The notes under the pieces: generated by a model
What the model saw: the letters and a program-made list of their open reading frames with translations, nothing else
Told to the model about the DNA's origin: nothing
Databases searched by the model: none
NCBI RefSeq assembly: GCF_014109725.1
Contig: NZ_CP058554.1
Span: 1,488,001-1,552,000 of the forward strand
Direction: 5' to 3'
DNA length: 64,000 bases
Source: Comamonas piscis
GTDB lineage: Bacteria > Pseudomonadota > Gammaproteobacteria > Burkholderiales > Burkholderiaceae_C
Shown here: piece by piece, positions 22,658 to 32,129 of the stretch
Position numbering within the stretch: the first letter of the stretch is position 1
Layout of the letters: the number at the start of each line of letters is the position of its first letter
Made by a program: the position numbers and the translations under genes

Positions 22658-24583
22658 TTACGAGGTGCTACCTGCCTGCCAACGGACACCCGGACGCAGC
22701 ACATGCGTATCGCGCACGCGGCGGGTGTAGCCCACGCGGTCGAAGAACTCCAGGATCTGGATGGCGCGCTTGCGGCCCAAAGCGGTGGCATCGCGGAAGG
22801 CATGGGCCTGCACTTCGCCGCGCTCGGCCTGTTGCGCAAGCTCTGCGGTGAGTGCCGCCAGCGCATCCATGCAGGGCGCGGCATAGAACAAGTCCTTGAC
22901 CACCTGGAACACCAAGCCCTGACGGGACAGCTTTTTGAGCAGCTGGCGCACCAGCTCCTCCCCGGCGCCATGGTCGCGGGCCAGGTCGCGCACCCAGGGC
23001 GGGTCAAAGCGCCCTGCGGTGATGGCCGGCAGCAGCCGCTGGGCCAGGGCTTGTTCGGCCTCGCTCAGTTGCACCGTGTGGCCGGGCAGGTGCAGCCAGG
23101 CGCCGCTGCTGGCGATCTGGCCGGCGGCGATCAGCGCATCGAGCAGGCCGTAGTAGAGGGCATCGTGGGGGCCATGCTGCAGCGCAGGCAGGGCCATGCG
23201 GCGCAGCCGGGCTGCGTTGATGCCGGGCTCGTCTGGGGCCACTTCGTGAAAGCGTTGCAGGGCTTGCAGCAACTGGTCTTGCAGCGTTTGCCAGGCAGCG
23301 ATATCCACCAGTAAGGCGTCGCCATCGGGCAGCGGCAGGCTGGTGCTGTGCGTGGCGATGGCAGGCGTGGCCGTGCCGGTCAGCCGTACCAACTGCGAGC
23401 GCGCCAGGCCCAGCGGTGCCTCGGCCAGCAGCGGGCCGGTGTCGGCCGTGTCAATCCAGTGCGCCAGGGCGGCCAGGTAGGCCATGCGGCTTTCGCTGCG
23501 GCGCTTGCGGGCGGGGGCATAGGGGTCGAGCACCATGGCACCAGCAATGGTGCGGTTGGCCTGGGCATTGCGCACGATGACGCGGTCACCGGGCAGCACC
23601 AGGGCGGGTGCATCCAGCACCAGCTGGGCCAGCGCTTCGGTGCCTGGGGCCAGGTCGCCATCTTGCAGCAAGGCGATATGGCCGGTGCAGCGCATGGTGC
23701 CCAGGTGCAGGTGTACGGCGGCCCATTGCGCCAGTGGCGGCGCATTGGCCAGCAGGTGCAGGCGCACATCGATGCGCTGGGTGGTCTGGCGCAGGCGTGC
23801 GTCCATGATCCAGTCGCCGCGCGTGATGGCTTCCTTGGCAATGCCGGCCAAGTTCAGCGCGCAGCGCTGGCCGGCCAGGCCCCGCTCGCTGGCCTGGTTT
23901 TGCGCATGGATGCTGCGCACGCGTACGGGCTCGTCGCTGGCGGAATGCACAAGGCTGTCGCCCACTGCTACCTGGCCATTGAAGACGGTGCCGGTGACCA
24001 CCGTGCCTTGGCCGGGCAGGCTGAAGACCCGGTCCACCGCTAGGCGGAACAGCCCGCCATGGGCGCGCTGGGGCATGGCCTGGGCCTGCTGGTGCAGATG
24101 CTGGCGCAGGGCCCAGACGCCCGGGTCATCAGGCAGCGCGGCTGCGGTCTCAAAAATAGGGGCATCGGCCAGGTTGCTGCGCGCCAGAATGGCGGTGATC
24201 TCGTCGCGCACTTCATCGATGCGGGCACGGGGCACGCGGTCCACCTTGGTGAGCGCGATGCTGCCGTGGCGGATGCCCAGCAGCTGCAAAATTTCCAGAT
24301 GCTCCAAGGTCTGGGGCATCACGCCGTCATCGGCGGCCACCACCAGCAAGGCATGGTCGATGCCGACGGCCCCAGCGGCCATGGTGTGCACAAATTTCTC
24401 GTGGCCGGGCACATCGATGATGCCCAGCACATCGCCATTGGCCAGGCGCGTATAGGCGTAGCCCAGTTCGATGGAGATACCGCGCGCTTTTTCTTCTTTC
24501 AGGCGGTCGGTTTCCACACCGGTGAGGGCACGCACCAAGGTGGTCTTGCCATGGTCGATATGGCCTGCGGTGCCGATGATCAT
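22658..24583 (-). CDS. selB: Selenocysteine-specific elongation factor SelB
   Basis: GTPase that carries Sec-tRNA-Sec to the ribosome and binds the SECIS hairpin in selenoprotein mRNA. 641 residues. The N-terminal EF-Tu-like domain has GTAGHIDHGKTTL (G1), KARGISIELGYAY (switch/G2), DVPGHEKFVHTM (G3) and LTKVD (G4). The two following beta-barrel domains run to about 365, and the C-terminal winged-helix repeats (about 380-641) bind the SECIS. ATG start overlapping the selA stop by 4 bp (ATGA), so it is coupled to selA. The substrate mRNA is almost certainly fdnG in this same window. Confidence 0.96.
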   Translation of the reverse strand: MIIGTAGHIDHGKTTLVRALTGVETDRLKEEKARGISIELGYAYTRLANGDVLGIIDVPGHEKFVHTMAAGAVGIDHALLVVAADDGVMPQTLEHLEILQLLGIRHGSIALTKVDRVPRARIDEVRDEITAILARSNLADAPIFETAAALPDDPGVWALRQHLHQQAQAMPQRAHGGLFRLAVDRVFSLPGQGTVVTGTVFNGQVAVGDSLVHSASDEPVRVRSIHAQNQASERGLAGQRCALNLAGIAKEAITRGDWIMDARLRQTTQRIDVRLHLLANAPPLAQWAAVHLHLGTMRCTGHIALLQDGDLAPGTEALAQLVLDAPALVLPGDRVIVRNAQANRTIAGAMVLDPYAPARKRRSESRMAYLAALAHWIDTADTGPLLAEAPLGLARSQLVRLTGTATPAIATHSTSLPLPDGDALLVDIAAWQTLQDQLLQALQRFHEVAPDEPGINAARLRRMALPALQHGPHDALYYGLLDALIAAGQIASSGAWLHLPGHTVQLSEAEQALAQRLLPAITAGRFDPPWVRDLARDHGAGEELVRQLLKKLSRQGLVFQVVKDLFYAAPCMDALAALTAELAQQAERGEVQAHAFRDATALGRKRAIQILEFFDRVGYTRRVRDTHVLRPGVRWQAGSTS

Positions 24584-26007
24584 GCCGGGCCGTCCTTGCC
24601 GCTGCTGCCCAGCGCCAGCTGCTGCAGGTTGGCAGCAAAGGCGGGCTGGTCAGCGGCTTCGAGGCAGCGCAAGTCCAGCCACAGCGCATCGTCGCGCAGC
24701 CGGCCGATCACCGGGCGCGGCAGCTGGCGCAGTGCGGCTTCCAGTTGCTGCAGCAGGCGGCCGGCGCGTTTGCGCTCACTGGGGCGCACGACGAGGCCGT
24801 GGCTCGGCAGGCTCTCGACGGGCAGCGCGCCGCTGCCAATCTGGCTGGTCATCGCTGCATGGTCCACCACATAGTCGGCGCCCAGCAAGTTTTGCAACGG
24901 CTCTTGCAGCAGCATCGCCTGCTGCTGCATGGCGGCAGCGGGGCGGGTGAACAGGCGCAAGGTGGTCAGGCGCTCTGCCAGTTTTTCCGGATGCAGGTAG
25001 AGGCGCAAGGTGGGTTCCAGCGCGGCCAGGGTGAGCTTGCCCACACGCAGTGCGCGCTTGAGCGGGTTTTTCTTGATCTGGGCGATCAGGGCCTTGCTGC
25101 CGACGATGATGCCGGCCTGCGGGCCGCCCAGCAGCTTGTCACCGCTGAAGGTAACGATATCGGCGCCGGCCTCGACCGTCTCGCGCACGGTGACCTCATA
25201 CGGCAGGCCCCAGTCGCGCATGTCGATCAGGGTGCCGCTGCCCAGGTCCACGATCAAGGGCAACTGGCGCGCATGGGCGATGCGCGCCACATCGGCCTCA
25301 GGCACCGACTTGGTAAAGCCGCTGATCGCGTAGTTGCTGCAATGCACCTTCATCAGCGCCGCGCTGTGCTCGCCCAGTGCGGCTTCGTAGTCCTTCTCAT
25401 GGGTGCGGTTGGTGGTGCCCACTTCTACCAGGCGGGCGCCCGCGCGGGTCATCACATCGGGGATGCGGAAGGCGCCGCCAATCTCGACCAGCTCGCCGCG
25501 CGAGACCACCACCTCCTTGTCGCGCGCCAAGGTGGACAGCACCAGCAGCACGGCGGCTGCATTGTTGTTGACGATGGTGGCCGCTTCTGCGCCGGTCAGG
25601 CGGCAGACGAGGTCTTCGACCAGGTCATCGCGGTCACCGCGGCCGCCGTCGGCCAGGTCGTATTCCAGGTTACTGGGCGTCGCCAGGGCCTGCACCACCG
25701 CATCGATGGCCTCTTGCGGCAAGAGCGCCCGGCCCAGGTTGGTGTGCAGCACCGTGCCGGTCAGGTTGTAGACGGCTTTGAGACGCGGCGCAAAAAGCTG
25801 TTGTAGCTGGTGCTCGGCAGCATCCAGCAGGGCATCGGCACTGTCAGGACTGCTGCCCGCCTCTGCCAGCCAGCGGCTGCGGGCATCCGCCAGTGCTGCG
25901 CGGATGGCTTGTGTGCACTGGGTCTTGCCATAGCTGTCCAACAGCGCAGCGGTGCGCGGGTGCTGCAGCAGCTTGTCAACAGAGGGCAGGTGGGACGGTG
26001 CGTTCAT
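24580..26007 (-). CDS. selA: L-seryl-tRNA(Sec) selenium transferase
   Basis: PLP-dependent decameric enzyme converting Ser-tRNA-Sec to Sec-tRNA-Sec with selenophosphate from SelD. 475 residues from the ATG at 26005-26007; a TTG two codons earlier is less likely. Family signatures: NLTGTVLHTNLGRALL, EYDLADGGRGDRDD, VNNNAAAVLLVL, SRGELVEIGGAFRIPD, EVGTTNRTHEKDY and the PLP-lysine loop TFSGDKLLGGPQAG (Lys291). It begins a selA-selB-tRNA-Sec transcription unit, cut off from the upstream fdn operon by a terminator. Confidence 0.96.
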   Translation of the reverse strand: MNAPSHLPSVDKLLQHPRTAALLDSYGKTQCTQAIRAALADARSRWLAEAGSSPDSADALLDAAEHQLQQLFAPRLKAVYNLTGTVLHTNLGRALLPQEAIDAVVQALATPSNLEYDLADGGRGDRDDLVEDLVCRLTGAEAATIVNNNAAAVLLVLSTLARDKEVVVSRGELVEIGGAFRIPDVMTRAGARLVEVGTTNRTHEKDYEAALGEHSAALMKVHCSNYAISGFTKSVPEADVARIAHARQLPLIVDLGSGTLIDMRDWGLPYEVTVRETVEAGADIVTFSGDKLLGGPQAGIIVGSKALIAQIKKNPLKRALRVGKLTLAALEPTLRLYLHPEKLAERLTTLRLFTRPAAAMQQQAMLLQEPLQNLLGADYVVDHAAMTSQIGSGALPVESLPSHGLVVRPSERKRAGRLLQQLEAALRQLPRPVIGRLRDDALWLDLRCLEAADQPAFAANLQQLALGSSGKDGPA

Positions 26008-26037
26008 GGGCAAACCAGCTTAAACAGGGGCAGACAT

Positions 26038-26074
26038 AAAAAAACGATGGGCTGCAGCGGGCAGCGCCATCGTT
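26038..26074 (-). terminator. Rho-independent terminator after fdhE
   Basis: On the minus strand AACGATGG (26067-26074) pairs with CCATCGTT (26043-26050), extended inside by GCTGC/GCAGC with one bulged base, followed by a T-tract (26038-26042). It separates the formate dehydrogenase operon from selA-selB. Confidence 0.88.
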
Positions 26075-26115
26075 CAGTATGGCATGGTGCCAAGCCTCAG
26101 ATCAGGGATGCGATC

Positions 26116-27081
26116 TCAGTGCAGATCGGGCACGCTGCCATCGGCATCCGCCGCTTGCGGCTCAGCGACAGCCACAAACAGCAGCGGGTTGCCACTGGCA
26201 CGCGCGAAGGACGTCTGCTCGCTCATCAGCAGGTCCAGCATCAGGCTGGCCAGGTCATCGGCCAGCGGCTCGGCCAGCGGGTCTTTTTCCTGGTTGACCA
26301 TTTTGCGGTAGCTGCCGCACTCGGTACAGGTCTCTGCCAGCACGACATCCTTGCCGCCCTCCAGGCCCTGGTAGCGCACGCCCTTGGTCGATTCGCAGTG
26401 GCTGCACTTGATGCGCACCATATGCCATTCGGTGGCGCAGCAGCCGCAGTGCAGATAGCGGTGGCCGGCCATCTTGCCGCCGATGCGCACCACGCCCGCG
26501 ACCGGCTCGGTGGCGCAGACCGGGCAGATGGTGGCCGGGTTGGTAAAGGGGATGTCGGCCAGGCGCAGTTGGCTGGCGCGGGTGGCAAACACCACTTGCA
26601 AGGCCGCCATCACAAAAGGCGCCAGGCCCACATCGCGCGCGGCCAGCTCCTTGGTGAGCAGGCGCTTGGCCAGTGCATTGCGGTCGTCGTTGTTGCAGCG
26701 TTGCAGCTCGGCAATCAAGGGCTGCAGTGCTTCGGGCAGGCCATCGGCACTGGCCAACTGGCCCAGCATGCCGTCCAGCACCTGGTGCCAGGCGGGGTCC
26801 AGGTGGTCGGCCGCTGGCAGCAAGGGCGACGAGAACTGCTGGGCCTGGGCAATGGCCGCTGCATCCGGTGCGGCAACTTGCAGGCCCTGAGCCGCTTTGT
26901 GCTGGGCTTCCACCAGCTTGGCGATAAACAGCAGGTAGTCCGCAATCGGGTTGCCATCGGCCAGTTGGCGGATGCGCTGGGCACGGTCGAGGAACAGACT
27001 GCTGGTATTGGGCAGCAGCACGCGCGGGAAACTAGTGTGGTCGAGCGACTCGATTTCACCGGGTTGAAGAATGCGTTGCAT
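26116..27081 (-). CDS. fdhE: Formate dehydrogenase accessory protein FdhE
   Basis: Cytoplasmic maturation factor needed for active membrane formate dehydrogenase. 321 residues. The C-terminal half carries the four CxxC pairs typical of the family, two rubredoxin-like iron or zinc sites: CPVCATEP, CGCCATEW, CSHCEST and CTECGSY. The N-terminal half is helical. ATG start at 27079-27081. It follows fdnI after a 137-bp gap that contains a strong hairpin, and is followed by a terminator, so it is the last gene of the fdnGHI-fdhE unit. Confidence 0.93.
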   Translation of the reverse strand: MQRILQPGEIESLDHTSFPRVLLPNTSSLFLDRAQRIRQLADGNPIADYLLFIAKLVEAQHKAAQGLQVAAPDAAAIAQAQQFSSPLLPAADHLDPAWHQVLDGMLGQLASADGLPEALQPLIAELQRCNNDDRNALAKRLLTKELAARDVGLAPFVMAALQVVFATRASQLRLADIPFTNPATICPVCATEPVAGVVRIGGKMAGHRYLHCGCCATEWHMVRIKCSHCESTKGVRYQGLEGGKDVVLAETCTECGSYRKMVNQEKDPLAEPLADDLASLMLDLLMSEQTSFARASGNPLLFVAVAEPQAADADGSVPDLH

Positions 27082-27101
27082 ACGGGGATTTTCTCAAATA
27101 T

Positions 27102-27136
27102 CAACGCCGATAGTCCTGGCGGGGCTATCGGCGTTG
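27102..27136 (-). other. Long inverted repeat between fdnI and fdhE
   Basis: CAACGCCGATAG (27102-27113) and CTATCGGCGTTG (27125-27136) are a perfect 12-bp inverted repeat with an 11-nt loop, ending about 20 nt before the fdhE start. The minus-strand sequence after it (ATATTTGAG) is only a poor T-tract. It could be an mRNA-stabilising hairpin protecting fdnGHI, or a partial terminator lowering fdhE expression. Confidence 0.6.
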
Positions 27137-27218
27137 GGGAGGAGGGCGTGGAGCGTTGGCGTGGGGCACAGCGGGATGCGGCCACTGACCGTATTCCGTG
27201 TGCCAGCCCACAGGCGCA

Positions 27219-27881
27219 TCAGGCGCCGTGTTTGCGGCTGGTCTGCTTGTCCAGGTCCGTTGTGTCGCCCGTCATGCGGCGGTACCACAGCGGGTGGTGA
27301 AAGCGCGCCCAGGCGCGGGTGACGGTGCCGCGCGTCATCGCGCGGATCGTGCCCTTGGTCCAGATGGCGGCATAGATGTGGGCGATGATCAGACCGATCA
27401 GTCCAAAAGCCGACAGCGCATGCAGCAGCGCCGCAGCGCGCACCACATTCACCGGCAGGTTCCACCAGGCACGCCACATCAGCACGCCGGTCACCAAGAG
27501 GCCCGCCATGCACAGCACCAGCATCCAGAACAGTACTTTCTGGCCGCCGTTGTACTTGTCCACTGGCGGCATCTTTTCGTGCTCGCCGTTGACCAGGGCC
27601 GGCACGTTCTTGAGCCACTCCACATCGTTCTTGCGAATGAGGTTGAGCTGCCAGAAGCGGAAGAACATCAGCACAAAGCCGACGCTCATCACCAGACCGA
27701 TGTAGGGATGCAGGATGCGGGTCCAGGGTCCGCCACCGAACAGGTTCGTCATGAAGAAGAACGAGGGGTGGAAGAACGCCAGGCCCGACAAGGCCAGCAG
27801 CACAAAGCTGATCGCGACCACCCAGTGGTTGACGCGTTCGCCAGCGGTGTAGCGCTGAATATCACGGGTCTTGCTTTTCAT
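27219..27881 (-). CDS. fdnI: Formate dehydrogenase, cytochrome b556 (gamma) subunit
   Basis: Inner-membrane di-haem cytochrome b that takes electrons from FdnH and passes them to quinone. 220 residues with four hydrophobic helices. Likely haem-ligand histidines are visible in GERVNHWVVAISFVLLALSG (helix I), LHPYIGLVMSVGFVLMFF, LLHALSAFGLIGLIIAHIYAAIW and the preceding loop. The start overlaps the fdnH stop by 4 bp. It belongs to the FdnI/FdoI family; I use the N-type name by analogy because the partner FdnG carries a Tat signal and selenocysteine. Confidence 0.92.
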   Translation of the reverse strand: MKSKTRDIQRYTAGERVNHWVVAISFVLLALSGLAFFHPSFFFMTNLFGGGPWTRILHPYIGLVMSVGFVLMFFRFWQLNLIRKNDVEWLKNVPALVNGEHEKMPPVDKYNGGQKVLFWMLVLCMAGLLVTGVLMWRAWWNLPVNVVRAAALLHALSAFGLIGLIIAHIYAAIWTKGTIRAMTRGTVTRAWARFHHPLWYRRMTGDTTDLDKQTSRKHGA

Positions 27882-28819
27882 CGTCCAGACTCCTCGTGGT
27901 GGTCAATGCCCTTTTCCGCGCGGGCCCGGGCGGCTTCTTCCTCTTCGAGCTCCTCAGGCACTTCCAGCGGGCCCTTGGTGATGTAGTGGAAGAAACTGCC
28001 GACGGCCGCAACGCCCAAGGCGGCCAGCGCCAGCGGCTTGGCCACACCCTTCCACAGGCTCACCATCGGGCTGATCGATGGATCATCGGGCAGGCCGTGG
28101 TAGAGCGAGGGCTTGTCGTTATGGTGCAGCACATACATCACGTGGGTGCCGCCCACGCCTTGCGGATCGTAGAGGCCAGCCTTGTCAAAGCCGCGCTCCT
28201 TCAGATCGACAATGCGCTCCTCGGCACGCTCTTGCATGGCGGTCTTGGTGCCAAACATGATGGCGCCGGTCGGGCAGGTCTTGACGCAGGCGGGTTCCTG
28301 GCCGACTGCTACGCGGTCCGAGCACAAGGTGCACTTGTAGGCCTTGTGGTCCTTCTTGGAGATGCGCGGGATGTTGAACGGGCAACCGGTCACGCAGTAG
28401 CCGCAGCCCACGCAGTTTTCCTCCTGGAAATCCACGATGCCGTTGGTGTACTGCAAGATGGCACCAGGAGACGGGCAGGCCTTGAGGCAGCCCGGGTCTT
28501 CGCAGTGCATGCAGCCGTCCTTGCGGATCAGCCATTCCAGGTTGCCGGTGGCTTCGTTTTCGTATTCCGAAAAACGCATCACCGTCCAGGAGTTGGCCGT
28601 CAGGTCGGTCGGGTTGTCGTAGACCCCGGCCGCTGCTGTGCCCACATCGTCACGCAGATCGTTCCACTCCATGCAGGCGGTCTGGCAGGCCTTGCAGCCG
28701 ATGCACTTGGAGACATCGATCAGCTTGGCCACCTCGCCGCCATGCGGGCTGCGCACGCTGGGTGATGGGGTGGTGGTGGCGGAGCGGCGCTTGATATCCA
28801 ATGATTGAAGAGATGACAT
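27878..28819 (-). CDS. fdnH: Formate dehydrogenase, iron-sulfur (beta) subunit
   Basis: Electron-transfer subunit between the molybdenum site of FdnG and the cytochrome b of FdnI. 313 residues. Four [4Fe-4S] cluster motifs are visible in order: CIGCKACQTAC, CMHCEDPGCLKAC, CVGCGYCVTGC and CTLCSDRVAVGQEPACVKTC. A single membrane anchor lies near the C-terminus (about residues 265-285, PLALAALGVAAVGSFFHYI), followed by a charged Glu-rich tail. ATG start with AAGGAG 5-10 nt upstream, 9 bp after the fdnG stop. Confidence 0.95.
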   Translation of the reverse strand: MSSLQSLDIKRRSATTTPSPSVRSPHGGEVAKLIDVSKCIGCKACQTACMEWNDLRDDVGTAAAGVYDNPTDLTANSWTVMRFSEYENEATGNLEWLIRKDGCMHCEDPGCLKACPSPGAILQYTNGIVDFQEENCVGCGYCVTGCPFNIPRISKKDHKAYKCTLCSDRVAVGQEPACVKTCPTGAIMFGTKTAMQERAEERIVDLKERGFDKAGLYDPQGVGGTHVMYVLHHNDKPSLYHGLPDDPSISPMVSLWKGVAKPLALAALGVAAVGSFFHYITKGPLEVPEELEEEEAARARAEKGIDHHEESGR

Positions 28820-28828
28820 CGCTGCTCC

Positions 28829-31800
28829 TTAGATCTTCTCAACCTTCACGAGGAAGGTCTTGAACTCTGGCGTGTTGCTGTTGCCGTCACCCACAAACGG
28901 GGTGAGGGTGTTGGCGAGGAAGCCAGGCTTGGTCAGGCCCTTGAAGCCCCAGTGGATAGGAATACCCACGTGGTGCACCGTCTTGCCTTCGATCTGCATG
29001 GGCTTGATGCGCTTGGTCACCACCGCAGCGGCCTTGATGTAGCCCCGCTTGGAGCTGACCTTCACCATGGCGCCTGTCGCAATGCCGATCTCCTTGGCCA
29101 GCGCCTCGCCGATCTCGACGAACTGCTCGGGCTGGATGATGGAGTTCAGCAGCGCGTGCTTGGTCCAGTAGTGGAAGTGCTCCGTCAAACGGTAGGTCGT
29201 CCCCACATGCGGGAACTCGTCCGCCTTGCCGAAGGTGTCCCAAATAGCAGGGAACACGCGGGCTGCCGGGTTGCTGACGGCCTTGGCGTTCTTCGGGTAC
29301 ATCGGGTTGTAGCCCAGCGGGTTGTCAAATGCCTCGTAGTGCGTCGGGAACGGGCCTTCGTTCAGTCCCTTGCGGGCAAAGAAGCGGGCCACCCCTTCCG
29401 GGTTCATGATGAACGGACCGGTGCCGGTTTCGGGCTTGATGGTTGCGCCGTAATCGGGCACATCTGCGCCACCCCAGGTCTTGCCGTTCCACTGCACCAG
29501 CGGGCGGTTGGGGTTGAAAGGCTTGCCTTCCAAGTCCGCCGAGGCGCGGTTGTACAGCACGCGGCGGTTGGCCGGCCAGGCCCAGGCCCAGTTCAGCGTG
29601 TTGCCGATACCGGTCGGGTCGCTGTTGTCGCGGCGGCCCATCTGGTTGCCCGCCTCGGTCCAGCTGCCCGTCCAGATCCAGCAGCCACTCATCGTGGTGC
29701 CGTCGTCGCGCAGTTCGCCAAAGCCGGACAGCTGCTGGCCGGCAGGGCGCAAGACCTTGCCATCCGGAGCCGTCAGGTCGGTCAGTGCCCGGCCGTTGTA
29801 CTCCTTGGCAATCTCTTCGGACGACGGATGTGCCGGCTGCGAATAAGGCCACCAGAGGTTCTGGATCGGGTCGGGGAACTTGCCGCCGTCCTGCTGGTAA
29901 GCGGCCTTCATGCGCAGGTGCAGCGCCGACATGATAGCGATATCGGTCTTGGCCTCGCCTGGTGGCTCGGAGGCCTTCCAGTGCCACTGCAACACACGCG
30001 AGGAGCTCACGACAGCGCCATCTTCTTCAGCGAAGCAGGTGGTGGGCAGGCGGAACACCTCGGTCTGTACCGATGCGGTGTCGATGTCGTTGTGCTCGCC
30101 GTAGTTCTTCCAGAACTCCGAGGTCTCGGTGGCCAGCGGGTCCATGATGACCAGGAACTTGAGCTTGGCCAGACCGTCGCGCACGCGGCTCTTGTTGGAC
30201 AGCGCCGCCAGCGGGTTGAAGCCCTGGGCGATGTAGCCGTTGACCTTGCCTTCGTTCATCAGCTCGAAGATCTGCAGCATGTCGTACTGCTTGTCGAGCT
30301 TGGGCAGGTAGTCATAGCCCCAGTTGTTTTCCAAGGTAGCAGCCGGGCCCCAGAAAGCCTTCATCAGGCTCACATGGAACTTGGAGTAGTTCTGCCAGTA
30401 GCTCATCTGGTTGGCACGCAAAGGCTTTTGCGTACGCGCTTCGATGTACTTCTGGTAGTCCTGCTCGCCCTGGTTGGCCAAGGTCAGATAGCCGGGCAGT
30501 GCGTTCGACAGCAGGCCCAAGTCGGTCAGACCTTGGATGTTGGAGTGACCGCGCAAGGCGTTCATGCCACCACCGGCCACGCCGATATTGCCCAAGAGCA
30601 GTTGCACCATCGCGCCGGTACGCAGGATCTGCGCGCCGATCGAGTGCTGGGTCCAGCCCAGTGCGTACAGGATGGTGGCCGCGCGACCAGCCTCTGCCGT
30701 CGATGCGAGTTTTTCGCAGACATGCAGGAACTTGGCCTGGGGCGTGCCGCAGGCGCTCTCCACCTTCTCAGGCGTGTAGCTGGCGTAATGGCGCTTGAGC
30801 CATTGGTAGACGCAACGTGGGTGCTGCAGGCTCGGGTCGGTCTTGACGTAACCGTCCTCGCCCAGCTCGTAGTCCCAGCTGGCCTTGTCGTAGGTGCGCT
30901 TTTCCGGGTTGTAGCCCGAGAAGATACCTTCGTCGAACGCAAAGTCTTCCCGCACGATGAACGTGAAGTCGGTGTAGTTGCGAACGTACTCGTGGTGGAT
31001 CTTGTCGTTACTCAGCAGGTAATTGATCACACCGCCGAGGAAAACAATGTCCGAACCGGAGCGGATAGGGGCGTAGAAATCCGCCACCGAAGCCGATCGG
31101 TTAAAGCGCGGGTCGACCACCATGAAGTGAGCCTTGTTGTGCTCCTTCGCCTCGGTCACCCATTTGAAGCCGCAAGGGTGGGCTTCAGCGGCATTGCCGC
31201 CCATGATCAAAATAACGTCCGCGTTCTTGATGTCGACCCAATGGTTCGTCATCGCTCCACGGCCAAACGTCGGGGCAAGACCTGCCACCGTCGGGCCGTG
31301 TCAGACACGTGCTTGGTTATCGAATGCCAACATGCCCCAAGAACGGGCCACTTTGTAGGTGATGTAACCGGCTTCATTGCTGGCAGCCGATGCGGCCAGC
31401 ATGCCGGTCGATGTCCAACGGTTCACCGTCAGGCCATCATCGGTCTTCTCCAGGAAGTTCGCGTCGCGATCGTCCTTGAGCAGCTTGGTAATGCGGGTCA
31501 GCGCCTCATCCCAGGACAGGCGCTTCCACTCGTTGGAGCCGGGCGCGCGGTATTCGGGGTAGAGCAGGCGGTTGGGGCTGTGGACGATGTCCAGCAGCGA
31601 TGCGCCCTTGGGGCACAAGGTGCCGCGGTTGACAGGATGGTCGGGATCGCCTTCGACGTGGATCACCGAGAGTTTGGCGTTCTTGCCGCCATCGCCCAGC
31701 GAGTACATCAAAATGCCGCAGCCAACAGAGCAATACGTGCAGGTTTGCCGTGTCACTGTGCTGCCGACCAGCTTGTACTGACGAACCCCAGCCAGCGCGG

Positions 31801-31891
31801 TGGCGGGCGAGAAGCCCATCACTGCCAGGCTGGAACCCGCCAGAGTCGAACCAGTCACTTTCATGAACTGGCGTCTGGAGAATTGCACCAT
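28829..31891 (-). CDS. fdnG: Formate dehydrogenase major subunit, selenocysteine-containing (in-frame UGA)
   Basis: Periplasmic molybdopterin oxidoreductase oxidising formate to CO2. One 1020-residue protein read through an in-frame TGA at 31301-31303 (codon 197), decoded as selenocysteine. The flanking residues DNQARV-U-HGPTVAGLAPTFGRGAMTNHW match E. coli FdnG, where Sec is the Mo ligand. The N-terminus has a Tat signal (SRRQFMKVTG, then a hydrophobic stretch). A [4Fe-4S] site is formed by Cys51, Cys54, Cys58 and Cys93 (CTYCSVGCG...TLCPKG). The length compares with 1015 in E. coli. A SECIS-like hairpin follows the TGA, and selA, selB, selD and tRNA-Sec are all nearby. Ordinary gene callers will split it into 28829-31288 and 31301-31891. 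Confidence 0.97.
31262..31303 (-). promoter_or_regulatory. SECIS-like element directly after the fdnG UGA
   Basis: Reading the minus strand from the TGA (31303-31301), a stem GGCA/TGCC (31086-style numbering avoided: arms at 31283-31286 and 31274-31277) closes the loop GGTCT (31278-31282), with an outer G-C pair across one mismatch. The GGUCU loop is the same as in the E. coli fdhF SECIS, and the spacing to the UGA is similar. It overlaps the coding frame, as bacterial SECIS elements do. Confidence 0.8.
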
Positions 31892-32129
31892 GGGGGTGTC
31901 CTTTCAATGAAGGATGCTTGTTTTCTATGCTTACGACACAAATTGTAGTCTTCTCCCCCTGAAAGCAGAATAGTTGGGCATTCGGGGTATTCAGCACGTT
32001 TGACAAATTGGTAAAAATCCGGGACATGCGGTGTGTCAGCGACAAATACCAATACATTTCACAAACTTGCGTGAAACTGTGAATAATATGCTTTATGAAT
32101 TTTTTCGGCCTGATGCCAAGGGGGAGACC
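31892..32129. other. Divergent promoter region of fdnG and the NlpC/P60 lipoprotein gene
   Basis: 238 bp, AT-richer than the flanking genes. No TTGAT-N4-ATCAA FNR site is visible. ACAAATTGT near 31937 is a short palindrome. Promoters for both directions must lie here, but I could not assign hexamers with confidence. Confidence 0.4.

Noticed and set aside
31286..31303. fdnG read as a pseudogene interrupted by a stop
   Set aside because: The stop is a UGA at the known Sec position, with SECIS and all sel genes next to it.
28952..31948. 998-codon plus-strand open frame opposite fdnG
   Set aside because: A product of high-GC codon bias: stops are rare opposite a strongly biased gene. No family match, and fdnG is certain.
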